Shown here: piece after piece, positions 28,274 to 38,060 of the stretch
How the letters are laid out: the number at the start of each line of letters is the position of its first letter
Position numbering within the stretch: position 1 is the first letter of the stretch
Assembly (NCBI RefSeq): GCF_003130075.1
Contig: NZ_NRCW01000004.1
Location: forward strand, 186,001 to 250,000
DNA length: 64,000 nt
Source: Aggregatibacter segnis
GTDB lineage: Bacteria; Pseudomonadota; Gammaproteobacteria; Enterobacterales; Pasteurellaceae
Direction of reading: 5' to 3'
Program-made: the position numbers and the translations under genes
The notes under the pieces: model-generated
Database searches by the model: none
Told to the model about the DNA's origin: nothing
Seen by the model: only the letters and a program-made list of their open reading frames with translations

Positions 28274-28891
28274 ATGAAAATTATCGAAGTGGACGAAGAG
28301 CTTTATCAATATATTGCCGGCAACACGCAATCTATTGGCGAAAGTGCATCGGATATTTTACGCCGTTTATTAAATCTTTCTCCGCGTAATGCTTATTTTA
28401 GCCTTCCGGAAAGTCAACCGACAATAGCAACCGCATCTTCTAATGAGCAACCGCAGATAACTGATCAACAACCTGTTTTTGAAGAAGAAATCAATAAACC
28501 GGTACTTAAAAAGCAATCTGACGAAGTCATGCAAAAAACCATTAGTAGATTGGAGGCTTTGCTCAATTCAGAAGAATTTAAACAAGAAAATAAAGCGGTC
28601 ATTCGTTTCTTAAATATTTTAACGATTTTATACCGTACCAATCCGGAAGGTTTTGCCCTCGCAACGGAATCGTTACAAGGGCGCACCCGCGTTTACTTTG
28701 CCCGTGATGAAGGGACTTTGCTGATGGCGGGTAATCACACCAAACCGAAACAAATTCCTGATACGCCATATTGGGTGATCACGAACACCAACAGTGGTCG
28801 TAAAATGCTCATGTTGGAAGGTGCTATGCAGTCCATGCATTTGCCGGAATATTTAATTGATCAAGTGCGGTCATTTTTTACGGCAAATTAA
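28274..28891 (+). CDS. seqA: SeqA, negative modulator of replication initiation
   Basis: The 205-residue protein has the N-terminal oligomerisation segment MKIIEVDEELYQYIAGNTQSIGESASDILRRLL (read in part) and the C-terminal domain that binds hemimethylated GATC pairs. The DNA-binding loop includes TNTNSGRKMLML. SeqA sequesters newly replicated oriC. The last codons (QVRSFFTAN) are written over an uptake signal (28864-28872). It is followed five bases later by menE. Confidence 0.95.
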   Translation: MKIIEVDEELYQYIAGNTQSIGESASDILRRLLNLSPRNAYFSLPESQPTIATASSNEQPQITDQQPVFEEEINKPVLKKQSDEVMQKTISRLEALLNSEEFKQENKAVIRFLNILTILYRTNPEGFALATESLQGRTRVYFARDEGTLLMAGNHTKPKQIPDTPYWVITNTNSGRKMLMLEGAMQSMHLPEYLIDQVRSFFTAN

Positions 28892-28896
28892 ATCTT

Positions 28897-30318
28897 ATGG
28901 CACTTGGTCGTCAATTTGCACAATCTCCTTTATTTTCCAAGCGAATCGCCTTGCAAGTTTTGCAAGGCGACGCTTTTACATGGCAACAACTTCTCGAAAA
29001 AACACAGCAAATCTCCACTCATTTGCAACAACTCGGTGTGAAGCCCCAAAATGGCATCGCATTGTGTGGGAAAAACAGCTTAGAACTGGTGCTGTTTTAT
29101 TTAGCCGCAATTCAAATCGGTGCCCGTGTTTTAATGCTCAACCCCATGTTTCCTCTGGAAAAACGTATTGCACTTTGCCAAGCCTATAATGTGGATTTTT
29201 TCTTTACCTCAGATCATGCAGAATGTGTTGCTGAATCCCAAAAGTGCGGTGAGATTTTCAGGTGTTTTTTTACTTTTTCGGATGCCATAAAGCAGGCAGA
29301 AAAAATAGACTCTTTCGGTGATTTTCCCGTTAATTTGACGCAACCGGCTACCATGACGCTCACATCAGGTTCTACGGGCTTGCCAAAAGCCGTTGTGCAT
29401 AATGTGCAAGCACATTTGGCCAATGCACAAGGCGTATGTGATTTAATGCAATTTGGTGCGGCAGATTCATGGTTGCTTTCATTGCCGTTATATCACGTTT
29501 CCGGTCAGGGCATTGTGTGGCGTTGGTTGACAACAGGGGCAACCTTGGTGTTACCCGGTGAGGATTTTTATGCGGCAGTCAATCAGGTGAGTCATGTTTC
29601 TTTGGTGCCGACGCAAGTGCAACGTTGGTTACAGTATTTGCAGGAAAAAACCACAACGAGACAAACACGCGCCGTATTGCTTGGCGGGGCTCATATTCCT
29701 TTAGCACTGACGCAAGCTTTGCAGCGTCTTGGCGTGAAAAGTTATTCCGGTTATGGCATGACAGAAATGGCTTCTACGGTGTTTGCTAAACAAAGCGATG
29801 AAAAAAACGGGGTAGGGCAGCCCTTAGCCGGACGCGAATACTGTTTGCACAACGAGGAAATTTGGTTGCGCGGTGCAGGCTTGGCGTTAGGTTATTGGCA
29901 ACAGGGCAGAATCGTTCCGCTCCTTAATAAACAAGGTTGGTTTGCTACAAAAGACAAAGGCGTGTGGCACGATGGCGAACTTGTGATTTCAGGGCGAATT
30001 GATAATATGTTTATTTCCGGTGGGGAAAACATTCAGCCGGAAGAAATTGAAAAACTGATTTTACAGTCTGATTTAGTCAAACAGGTTTTTGTGTTGCCTG
30101 TCACCGATCCGGAGTTTGGTCAACGACCGGTAGCCATTGTGGAATGGCGGGAGCCGACAAAAAGTGCGGTGGAAAATCTGAACGGATTTTTACAAGGGCG
30201 ATTGGAACGTTTTAAACAACCTGTTGCCTATTATGAATTGCCGTTAAATTTAAGCGACGGTGTAATCAAAGTTTCTCGGAAAATGTTAGCAGGCTGGCTA
30301 GCGAAACAATTAGGATAA
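28897..30318 (+). CDS. menE: o-Succinylbenzoate-CoA ligase
   Basis: The 473-residue protein is an acyl-CoA synthetase/adenylate-forming enzyme. The AMP-binding P-loop TLTSGSTGLPKAV is near residue 150, YGMTEMAS lies mid-protein, and the hinge/C-terminal ISGGENIQPEEIE and the catalytic Lys region near VIKVSRKML are visible. It makes OSB-CoA for menaquinone synthesis. The placement between seqA and mscK matches related Pasteurellaceae. The other men genes are not in the window. Uptake signals lie near 29242 and 30162 within it. Confidence 0.9.
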   Translation: MALGRQFAQSPLFSKRIALQVLQGDAFTWQQLLEKTQQISTHLQQLGVKPQNGIALCGKNSLELVLFYLAAIQIGARVLMLNPMFPLEKRIALCQAYNVDFFFTSDHAECVAESQKCGEIFRCFFTFSDAIKQAEKIDSFGDFPVNLTQPATMTLTSGSTGLPKAVVHNVQAHLANAQGVCDLMQFGAADSWLLSLPLYHVSGQGIVWRWLTTGATLVLPGEDFYAAVNQVSHVSLVPTQVQRWLQYLQEKTTTRQTRAVLLGGAHIPLALTQALQRLGVKSYSGYGMTEMASTVFAKQSDEKNGVGQPLAGREYCLHNEEIWLRGAGLALGYWQQGRIVPLLNKQGWFATKDKGVWHDGELVISGRIDNMFISGGENIQPEEIEKLILQSDLVKQVFVLPVTDPEFGQRPVAIVEWREPTKSAVENLNGFLQGRLERFKQPVAYYELPLNLSDGVIKVSRKMLAGWLAKQLG

Positions 30319-30320
30319 AT

Positions 30321-33300
30321 ATGAAAATAAACGCGTTTTTAACCGCACTTTGTGCTGCCTTATTTTTAAATATGGCGGTGTCACAAAGTGCCTTTGCCGA
30401 TCAAAATACTCTGTCTTTGCCGACAGAAAAAAGTCTCAAGGCAGATCTTGCCGCAGCACAAAAAATGCCGGATGGCGATGAAAAACAAACGTTGGTCACA
30501 GATATTCAAACCTCTTTGGATTTATTGCAACAAATTCAAGCGCAGCAAAAGGCCAATGAGGCACTACAAGCTACATTGAATGGGGCGGAAGCTGAGATTC
30601 AGAAGAATAATGCCGAATTACAAACGTTGAAAAAACAATTAAATACCGCCACAGACGCGGATTATCAATCACGCAATCCGGCAGATTTGCAGGTATTAGT
30701 TGCAAAGTTAATGAACCAGCAACAGGATACTCAATCGGAATTAAGCGTCGCTAACGGACTGCTCGCCGGACAAAGTTCAGTGTCCGAAAGGGCGCAAGCC
30801 ACTTTAACCAATAATCTGAAACGGACTCAAGAATTAAATCAGCAACTGGCAAATGCCTCCATTTCGAGTGCATTAAAACAACAATACCAACTTGAGCTTG
30901 AACTAATCGACTTAAAAAATATTTATAGCCAAATTTTACTAAAAAATAGCGATCAATTGACTGTGTTGTATCAAAGCCGTTATGACTTGTTAAACCAGAA
31001 AGCACAGGTTCAACAACAACAGTTGACGGCGATTCAAGAAGTCATTAACCAGCAGAATTTAGCGCAATCGCAAAGTCAGGTTGAACTGGTTCAGCAGCAA
31101 CAGCAAAGTGCGGTCAAAAATAATTATATTCAGAAAGAATTAGAGCGTAATGCGCAACTGAGCCAATTTTTATTGGAACAAACGGAAAAAACCAACACCT
31201 TGACGCAAGATGAATTGCGCATGCGTAGTGTGTTGGATAGCTTAACGCAAACGCAGCGCACTATTGATGAACAAATTAGTGCTTTGCAAGGCACGTTGGT
31301 GTTGTCACGGATTATTCAACAGCAAAAACAAAAATTACCGACAAACTTGAATATCCAAGGATTATCAAAACAAATTGCCGATTTGCGTGTACAGATTTTT
31401 GATATGACCCAACGCCGCAATGAGCTTTATGATTTGGAGGCTTATTTGGCGAAGGTTCAAGCTGATCAGAATCAAACCTTTACTGAGGCGGAAAAAGCAC
31501 AGCTCATCAATTTGTTGACAGAGCGTCGTAAAATTGCTTCAGATGTGATTAAGTCCTTAAATAATCAGCTGAATTTAGCGATTTCTTTAGAATTGACACA
31601 ACAACAAATTACGCAAATCAGTGATCAAATTCAAGCCAAATTGGATCAACAAAGCTTTTGGGTAAAAAGTAATAATCCGATCAATTTAGCGTGGTTTAAG
31701 AATTTACCTATGTCGCTTGGTGAGCAACTTGAGGGGATCAGTAAAAAATTAGGTTTTCCGAATAATTTTGACAATTTACCGTATTTGCTGACATATGTGG
31801 CGATTTTGGTGGTTATTGGCGGCATTATCTTTAAATTTAAAACCTTTATTAAGCAAAAATTAGCCTCCATTAACAGTGAAATTAATCGTCTTCGAACCGA
31901 TAGCCAGTGGCACACCCCCATGGCGTTATTGTTTACCGGCATTATTTCATTACCGTCAACCTTATGGTTCTTGGCCGTTTGTCAGTTGTTTGGTTTTTTC
32001 TTTGTTAGAAATCCGACGGAATTTTGGCAGTGGTCGTTGAGTATGGCGGCTTATTGGTGGTTCTTTACTTTTGTTCTTGCCGTGTTACGCCCGAATGGCG
32101 TGTTGGTACATCATTTCGGTTTCACGCAGGATGCGGCTGAAAAACTGCAAGCCATTACAAAACGCATTATTGTTACCGTGGTGTTGTTATTAAATACGTC
32201 TGTGTTCAGTGATGTGATGGAAAGTGGTTTAGCGAATGATGTGCTTGGAGAAGTGAATACCATCATCGCGTTAGTTTTCTGTATCGTCATCATTGCACCA
32301 CGTTTTAGCAAAGCGTCAAAAGCCTTTGGTCAAACAAGCCACGATCATCGCGATAAACTGCTTTTAAAAATTGTCCGCATCTTGTTGCAATTAGTGCCGG
32401 TCGGGTTAATTGTATTGGTGGTTCTTGGTTATTACTATACGGCACTAAACTTAATTAATCATATGATTAACACCTACATCGCTTGGGTGGTTTGGTCGTT
32501 GGCGCGCCATACGATATACCGTGCGATTACAGTATCTTCTCAGCGTTTGGCTTATCGTCGATTACAAGAAAAACGTCAGCAAAAAGTGGCTGAGTTGAAT
32601 GATGGTTCGCCTTCCGATGATGTGGTTGTGGTGAGCGAGCAAGAAGAAGGTATGGCTGTCAACCAAGTCCGTGGTCAGTTGTTACGCTTTGCCGATTTAT
32701 TCATTTGGACGGCATTGTTTGCGATTTTCTATTATGTATGGTCGGATTTAGTCACCGTAGCCAGTTATTTGCGTGATATTACGTTATGGCAACAAACGAC
32801 CACAACGGAAAGCGGTGTGGTGACCGAAAGTATTTCGCTGTTTAACTTACTTGTTGCGTTAGTGATTATCGGTATTACTTACATTTTAGTGCGCAACTTG
32901 CCGGGGATTTTAGAAGTGTTGATCTTCTCCCGCGTGAAGTTATCACAAGGTACGCCTTATACTATCAACACGTTATTGACGTACACGTTAGTTGCCATTG
33001 GTGGGGCTTGGGCTTTTGCCACCTTGGGCATGTCATGGTCAAAATTGCAGTGGTTATTCGCCGCACTTTCTGTAGGTCTCGGTTTTGGTATGCAGGAAAT
33101 TTTTGCGAATTTCGTGTCGGGTATTATTCTCTTATTTGAACGTCCGATTCGAGTGGGCGATACCGTCACCATTAACGATGTGACCGGCACGGTAGCGAAA
33201 ATTCGTATTCGTGCCATTACGATTATCGATCCTGATCGTAAAGAAGTGATTGTACCAAATAAATCTTTCGTGACCGGACAGGTCACTAACTGGGCATTGT

Positions 33301-33647
33301 CTAACACGATTACTCGCGTGGTGATCTCCATTGGCGTGGCATACGGTTCCGATTTAGAATTGGTCAGACGCTTATTGTTACAAGCGGCAGCAGAACAAGC
33401 CAATATTATGAAAGATCCGGAGCCGCGCGCGTTATTCCTTAGTTTTGGCGCCAGCACCTTGGATCATGAATTGCGGGTTTATGTTTCTCAAGTCTCCGAG
33501 CGCACCAATACCATCGATGCGTTAAACCGCCGTATTAACGAATTGTTTGCGGAAAATAACATTGAGATCGCTTTCAATCAGCTTGATGTCTTTATCAAAA
33601 ATCAAGATACCGGCGCGATTATGCCCTTGGTGGAAGTGAAATCATAA
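30321..33647 (+). CDS. mscK: MscK/KefA-type large mechanosensitive channel
   Basis: The 1108-residue protein has a signal peptide (cleavage near AFA-DQ), a long Gln-rich periplasmic coiled-coil region (about residues 40-460), a set of membrane helices (about 480-900) and a C-terminal MscS domain. In the MscS domain the pore-lining helix reads ALSVGLGFGMQEIFANFVSGIILLFERPIRVGD (in part). This architecture and length are those of MscK (KefA/AefA), which opens under membrane tension and needs high external K+ in E. coli. It starts two bases after menE. Confidence 0.92.
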   Translation: MKINAFLTALCAALFLNMAVSQSAFADQNTLSLPTEKSLKADLAAAQKMPDGDEKQTLVTDIQTSLDLLQQIQAQQKANEALQATLNGAEAEIQKNNAELQTLKKQLNTATDADYQSRNPADLQVLVAKLMNQQQDTQSELSVANGLLAGQSSVSERAQATLTNNLKRTQELNQQLANASISSALKQQYQLELELIDLKNIYSQILLKNSDQLTVLYQSRYDLLNQKAQVQQQQLTAIQEVINQQNLAQSQSQVELVQQQQQSAVKNNYIQKELERNAQLSQFLLEQTEKTNTLTQDELRMRSVLDSLTQTQRTIDEQISALQGTLVLSRIIQQQKQKLPTNLNIQGLSKQIADLRVQIFDMTQRRNELYDLEAYLAKVQADQNQTFTEAEKAQLINLLTERRKIASDVIKSLNNQLNLAISLELTQQQITQISDQIQAKLDQQSFWVKSNNPINLAWFKNLPMSLGEQLEGISKKLGFPNNFDNLPYLLTYVAILVVIGGIIFKFKTFIKQKLASINSEINRLRTDSQWHTPMALLFTGIISLPSTLWFLAVCQLFGFFFVRNPTEFWQWSLSMAAYWWFFTFVLAVLRPNGVLVHHFGFTQDAAEKLQAITKRIIVTVVLLLNTSVFSDVMESGLANDVLGEVNTIIALVFCIVIIAPRFSKASKAFGQTSHDHRDKLLLKIVRILLQLVPVGLIVLVVLGYYYTALNLINHMINTYIAWVVWSLARHTIYRAITVSSQRLAYRRLQEKRQQKVAELNDGSPSDDVVVVSEQEEGMAVNQVRGQLLRFADLFIWTALFAIFYYVWSDLVTVASYLRDITLWQQTTTTESGVVTESISLFNLLVALVIIGITYILVRNLPGILEVLIFSRVKLSQGTPYTINTLLTYTLVAIGGAWAFATLGMSWSKLQWLFAALSVGLGFGMQEIFANFVSGIILLFERPIRVGDTVTINDVTGTVAKIRIRAITIIDPDRKEVIVPNKSFVTGQVTNWALSNTITRVVISIGVAYGSDLELVRRLLLQAAAEQANIMKDPEPRALFLSFGASTLDHELRVYVSQVSERTNTIDALNRRINELFAENNIEIAFNQLDVFIKNQDTGAIMPLVEVKS

Positions 33648-33669
33648 ATCGAATTGAAGAGAGAAAATT

Positions 33670-34743
33670 ATGGCTGGAAATACGATTGGACAATTGTTTC
33701 GCGTGACCACCTTTGGTGAATCTCATGGCATAGCATTAGGTTGTATTGTTGATGGTGTGCCACCGAATATGGCGCTTTCGGAAGCAGATATTCAGCCGGA
33801 TTTAGATCGCCGTAAGCCGGGGGCCTCTCGTTACACAACACCACGTCGTGAGGATGATGAAGTGCAAATTTTATCCGGCGTCTTTGAGGGCAAAACTACC
33901 GGTACCAGCATTGGCATGATCATCAAAAACAGCGATCAACGTTCGCAAGATTACAGCGAAATTAAAGATCGTTTTCGCCCGGGACATGCCGATTTCACTT
34001 ATCAACAAAAATACGGTATCCGAGATTATCGCGGTGGCGGCCGTTCTTCGGCACGTGAAACCGCCATGCGTGTAGCGGCAGGCGCGATTGCAAAAAAATA
34101 TTTACGTGAACAATTCGGCATTGAAGTGCGAGGCTTTTTAAGCCAAATCGGCAAGGTAAAAATCTCGCCCCAATCCCTTGCAAACATTGATTGGACGGAA
34201 GTGAATAGTAATTCGTTCTTCTGCCCGGATAAAAGAGCGGTGGAAAAATTCGATGAATTAATTCGTGACTTGAAAAAGCAGGGCGATTCCATTGGCGCAA
34301 AATTAACCGTCGTTGCCGAAAATGTGCCGGTGGGCTTAGGTGAACCGGTATTTGACCGATTGGATGCGGATTTAGCACATGCTTTAATGAGCATTAATGC
34401 GGTAAAAGGCGTGGAAATTGGCGACGGTTTCGCCGTCGTAGAACAACGTGGCACTGAACATCGTGACGAAATGACGCCGGAGGGGTTTCTTTCCAATCAT
34501 GCGGGCGGCATTTTGGGCGGTATCAGCTCAGGACAACCGATTATTGCGACGATTGCGTTAAAACCCACCTCCAGCATCACCCTTCCGGGGCGCTCAGTCA
34601 ATCTTAATAACGAACCCGTGGAGGTGGTGACTAAAGGTCGTCATGACCCTTGTGTGGGTATTCGTGCCGTGCCGATTGCCGAAGCCATGATGGCAATTGT
34701 GCTATTAGATCATTTGTTACGATTTCAGGCGCAGTGTCGATAA
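33670..34743 (+). CDS. aroC: Chorismate synthase
   Basis: The 357-residue protein catalyses the seventh step of the shikimate pathway and needs reduced FMN. The three family signatures are present: GESHG near residue 16, the central [29 protein letters not shown] region, and the C-terminal [21 protein letters not shown]. It lies between mscK and mepA in a compact run. Several long reading frames on the opposite strand are shadows of this gene. Confidence 0.98.
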   Translation: MAGNTIGQLFRVTTFGESHGIALGCIVDGVPPNMALSEADIQPDLDRRKPGASRYTTPRREDDEVQILSGVFEGKTTGTSIGMIIKNSDQRSQDYSEIKDRFRPGHADFTYQQKYGIRDYRGGGRSSARETAMRVAAGAIAKKYLREQFGIEVRGFLSQIGKVKISPQSLANIDWTEVNSNSFFCPDKRAVEKFDELIRDLKKQGDSIGAKLTVVAENVPVGLGEPVFDRLDADLAHALMSINAVKGVEIGDGFAVVEQRGTEHRDEMTPEGFLSNHAGGILGGISSGQPIIATIALKPTSSITLPGRSVNLNNEPVEVVTKGRHDPCVGIRAVPIAEAMMAIVLLDHLLRFQAQCR

Positions 34744-34764
34744 TTTGCAACATGGACATCCATA

Positions 34765-35637
34765 ATGAATAAGATTTTTCATCAACTCATCAAAAGTGCG
34801 GTCATTTTTAGCAGCGTTTTTTTTGCGATATCCACTTTTGCCGCACCACAAGACTGGCAACAGATCAAACGACCGATTCCGGCAGAAAACGGCAAAGCCG
34901 AGGCGATTGGTAGCTATTCTAACGGCTGTATTATTGGTGCGGAACCCTTGCCTTATAAAGGCGAAGGCTATCAAGTCATTCGTATGAATAAGAACCGTTA
35001 TTATGGTCATCCGGACATGATTCGTTATTTGCAACGTCTAGGGCAACGTGTCAAAGCGGCAGGTTTACCAACGATGTTAGTGGGCGATATTGCCATGCCT
35101 GGCGGTGGGCGTTTTCTGACGGGACACGCCAGCCATCAAATGGGCTTAGATGCTGATATTTGGTTGCGCATGGGCAGCATGTCTGACACGGATGCGCTGA
35201 ATTCCGACGGCAAAGGTTTGTTGGTGGTGAACCGCAAAGCACAACGAGTGGATGAGAGCATTTGGACAGCAAATCACGCAAAACTGATTAAATTGGCGGC
35301 GGAAGATCCGAAAGTGACGCGTATTTTTGTTAATCCGGCGATTAAGTTGAAACTCTGTGAAACCGCAGGTTCGGATCGTGCTTGGTTACACAAAATCCGT
35401 CCGTGGTTTGGGCATGACTCGCATTTCCATGTGCGCCTCACTTGTCCGATGGGAGCGCAACACTGCGAAAACCAAGCGCCGGTACCTGCCGGGGATGGCT
35501 GTGATAGCGAGCTTTATTCTTGGTTTGAACCGCCAAAACCCGGGGCAACACCAAGTAAGCCCAAAGTCACACCGCCAGAACCTTTTTTGTGTCAACAAAT
35601 CTTGAACTCACCAAATCGGAGTGAATGGTTGGAGTAA
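34765..35637 (+). CDS. mepA: MepA, penicillin-insensitive murein endopeptidase
   Basis: The 290-residue protein has a signal peptide and a LAS-family metallopeptidase domain. The zinc ligands fall in GHASHQMGLDADIW and the C-terminal GHDSHFHVRL. It cleaves D-Ala-meso-DAP cross-links in peptidoglycan. Six cysteines consistent with the family's disulfides are present. Its N-terminal signal peptide is coded partly over an uptake signal (34794-34802). It follows aroC as in E. coli. Confidence 0.95.
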   Translation: MNKIFHQLIKSAVIFSSVFFAISTFAAPQDWQQIKRPIPAENGKAEAIGSYSNGCIIGAEPLPYKGEGYQVIRMNKNRYYGHPDMIRYLQRLGQRVKAAGLPTMLVGDIAMPGGGRFLTGHASHQMGLDADIWLRMGSMSDTDALNSDGKGLLVVNRKAQRVDESIWTANHAKLIKLAAEDPKVTRIFVNPAIKLKLCETAGSDRAWLHKIRPWFGHDSHFHVRLTCPMGAQHCENQAPVPAGDGCDSELYSWFEPPKPGATPSKPKVTPPEPFLCQQILNSPNRSEWLE

Positions 35638-35640
35638 GGG

Positions 35641-36408
35641 ATGGAATTTGGTCTTGATATTTTAGCCATTTTATTTGTGGTCGCTTTTGTTGCCGGTTTT
35701 ATTGATGCCATTGCCGGCGGTGGCGGATTAATCACGATTCCGGCGTTGCTGATGACGGGGATCCCGCCTGCGGTTGCACTAGGGACCAATAAGTTACAGG
35801 CCTGTGGTGGCTCTTTTTCTGCGAGTCTTTATTTTTTACGTAAAAGAGCGGTCAATTTTTCGGAAGTTTGGTTAATCTTGCTGATGATTTTCTTTGGCTC
35901 TGTCGCCGGAACGATTTTAATTCAGCTGATTGATGCCTCCGTCATTAAAAAAATCCTGCCATTTTTAATTTTAGCCATCGGTGTTTATTTTTTAGTGACT
36001 CCTAAATTGGGCGATGAAGATCGTAAACAACGTCTGTCTTATCCGGTTTTCGCTTTTTGTATCGGCACATGGATGGGTTTTTATGACGGATTTTTCGGGC
36101 CGGGCACCGGTTCGATTATGAGCTTGGCATGTGTGACATTACTCGGTTTTAACTTAGCGAAGGCCACCGCCCATGCCAAAGTCATGAATTTTACCTCCAA
36201 CTTAGCTTCATTAATTTTTTTCCTTATTGGCGGGCAAATTTTATGGACGGTCGGTTTGGCCATGATGGCGGGACAATTTATCGGTGCCAATTTAGGCGCT
36301 AAAATGGTGATGACAAAAGGCAAAACGTTGATTCGCCCAATGGTGGTGGTTATGTCTTTTATCATGACGATAAAAATGGCCTTTGATCAAGGCTGGTTTA
36401 ATTTCTAA
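35641..36408 (+). CDS. yfcA: YfcA-like TSUP-family membrane permease
   Basis: The 255-residue protein has about eight membrane segments and belongs to the TauE/SafE/TSUP family of anion permeases. The duplicated Gly/Pro-rich signatures GGGGLITIPALL...GTNKLQ and the second-half GFYDGFFGPGTGS are visible. The aroC-mepA-yfcA order is conserved in enterics. The substrate of YfcA is not established; sulfur-containing or organic anions are typical for the family. Confidence 0.88.
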   Translation: MEFGLDILAILFVVAFVAGFIDAIAGGGGLITIPALLMTGIPPAVALGTNKLQACGGSFSASLYFLRKRAVNFSEVWLILLMIFFGSVAGTILIQLIDASVIKKILPFLILAIGVYFLVTPKLGDEDRKQRLSYPVFAFCIGTWMGFYDGFFGPGTGSIMSLACVTLLGFNLAKATAHAKVMNFTSNLASLIFFLIGGQILWTVGLAMMAGQFIGANLGAKMVMTKGKTLIRPMVVVMSFIMTIKMAFDQGWFNF

Positions 36409-36445
36409 CGGGATAAAGTGCGGTGAATTTCCGCAACGTTTTTTT

Positions 36446-37402
36446 ATGACAGATTCTCAACAAAATATTCGTTTAACGGCACGTGTCGGCTATGAGCCAC
36501 ATTTCTCGTGGTCCTATTTAAAGCCTAAATATTGGGGCATTTGGCTCGGTATTTTTGTTTTGCTGTTACTGGCGTTTATTCCTTTTCGTTTGCGCGATAA
36601 ATTCGCCGCCAAGATTGGTCTGTTGGTTGGACATAAAGCGAAAAAGCAACGCAAACGCGCTCAAATTAATTTGCAATATTGCTTTCCGCAATGGTCGGAA
36701 CAACACCGCGAACAGGTGATTGATGACATGTTTGTTGTATTGGCGCAAGTGATGTTAGGGATCGGCGAAATTGCGGTGCGTTCAAAAAAACATTTGCAAC
36801 AGCGCAGTGAATTTATTGGCATTAAACATATTAAACAGGCAAAAGAGCAGGGTAAAAATGTGATTTTGCTGGTACCGCACGGTTGGGCAATTGATGCGTC
36901 AGGGATTATTTTACACACTCATGGCATTCCGATGACATCCATGTATAACCCGCATCGCAATCCGCTGGTGGATTGGCTTTGGACGCTGGCACGCCAACGT
37001 TTTGGTGGCAAAATGCATGCGCGCCAAAATGGTATCAAACCGTTTTTGAGCCACATTCGACAAGGGCAGATGGGGTATTATTTGCCGGACGAAGATTTTG
37101 GTGAAGAACAAAGTGTGTATGTGGATTTCTTTGCGACTTACAAAGCGACTTTACCGGGCATTAATAAAATGGCGAAGTTGGCAAAAGCTGTTGTGATTCC
37201 AATGTTTCCGCGTTATAACGCACAGCTGGGTAAATACCAAATGGAAATTCATCCAGCAATGACACTAAGTGATGATCCGCAGCAATCTGCTCGCGCCATG
37301 AACGCAGAAATTGAAAGTTTTGTCATCGAAACACCGGAACAATACGTGTGGATTTTGCAGCTTCTGCGCACCCGAAAAAATGGCGAAGATCTTTATGATT
37401 AA
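36446..37402 (+). CDS. lpxM: LpxM/MsbB-like late lipid A acyltransferase
   Basis: From the ATG at 36446 the product is 318 residues. It has an N-terminal membrane anchor (about 35-52) and the HxxxxD catalytic motif (PHGWAID, near residue 144) of the Htr family. It resembles MsbB/LpxM rather than HtrB/LpxL, and in Haemophilus MsbB adds the last myristate to lipid A. An upstream in-frame extension of 21 residues overlaps yfcA and is not family-like. An uptake signal lies just before the start (36416-36424). Confidence 0.88.
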   Translation: MTDSQQNIRLTARVGYEPHFSWSYLKPKYWGIWLGIFVLLLLAFIPFRLRDKFAAKIGLLVGHKAKKQRKRAQINLQYCFPQWSEQHREQVIDDMFVVLAQVMLGIGEIAVRSKKHLQQRSEFIGIKHIKQAKEQGKNVILLVPHGWAIDASGIILHTHGIPMTSMYNPHRNPLVDWLWTLARQRFGGKMHARQNGIKPFLSHIRQGQMGYYLPDEDFGEEQSVYVDFFATYKATLPGINKMAKLAKAVVIPMFPRYNAQLGKYQMEIHPAMTLSDDPQQSARAMNAEIESFVIETPEQYVWILQLLRTRKNGEDLYD

Positions 37403-37492
37403 TGTTCGGCAATCTGTCGATTTATGATAATATGCGCGCCGATTTATAATTTTAATTTGTGTGAAAAAACAACCGCACTTTTAGGTAAAAAA

Positions 37493-38035
37493 ATGGAAAA
37501 ACAACTTGCACTTATTGCTTCTTCAATTAAATCCATTCCTGATCATCCGAAACCGGGAATCATTTTTCGTGATATTACCAGCTTAGTAGAAGAACCGGCG
37601 GCATTTCGCGCTGCGATCGATTTGATGGTGCAACATTGCAAAGATAAAGGCATTAATAAAGTTATTGGGACGGAATCCCGTGGCTTTATTTTTGGTGCAC
37701 CGGTGGCGTTGGCATTAAATGTACCTTTCGTGTTGGTACGTAAACCGGGTAAATTGCCACGTGAAACCATTGCGCAATCTTATGAATTGGAATATGGACA
37801 AGACACCTTGGAAATTCATGTGGATTCCATTCAAAAAGGTGATAACGTATTGATTATTGACGACTTATTGGCAACAGGCGGCACGGTGGAAGCTACGGTC
37901 AAATTAGTACAACGTTTGGGCGGTGAAGTGAAACATGCGGCATTCGTGATCAATTTACCGGATCTCGGCGGCGAACAACGCTTACGCGGCTTAGGCGTAG
38001 AACCTTACACTTTGGTTAATTTTGCCGGCCATTAA
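37493..38035 (+). CDS. apt: Adenine phosphoribosyltransferase
   Basis: From the ATG at 37493 the product is 180 residues, the usual length for bacterial Apt. The PRPP-binding motif [13 protein letters not shown] and the adenine-binding [10 protein letters not shown] are present. It salvages adenine to AMP. The upstream frame is open for a further 23 residues but they cross an uptake signal (37472-37480) and do not resemble the family. The apt-dnaX order is conserved in gamma-proteobacteria. Confidence 0.96.
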   Translation: MEKQLALIASSIKSIPDHPKPGIIFRDITSLVEEPAAFRAAIDLMVQHCKDKGINKVIGTESRGFIFGAPVALALNVPFVLVRKPGKLPRETIAQSYELEYGQDTLEIHVDSIQKGDNVLIIDDLLATGGTVEATVKLVQRLGGEVKHAAFVINLPDLGGEQRLRGLGVEPYTLVNFAGH

Positions 38036-38060
38036 TTTTCCAAATGGACAGGGATAAAGC

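Noticed and set aside
32957-33457. Minus-strand frame of 166 residues within mscK
   Set aside because: It is antisense to the conserved MscS domain and is a codon-bias shadow.
34026-34496. Overlapping minus-strand frames within aroC
   Set aside because: They are antisense to essential chorismate synthase motifs, with low-complexity content.
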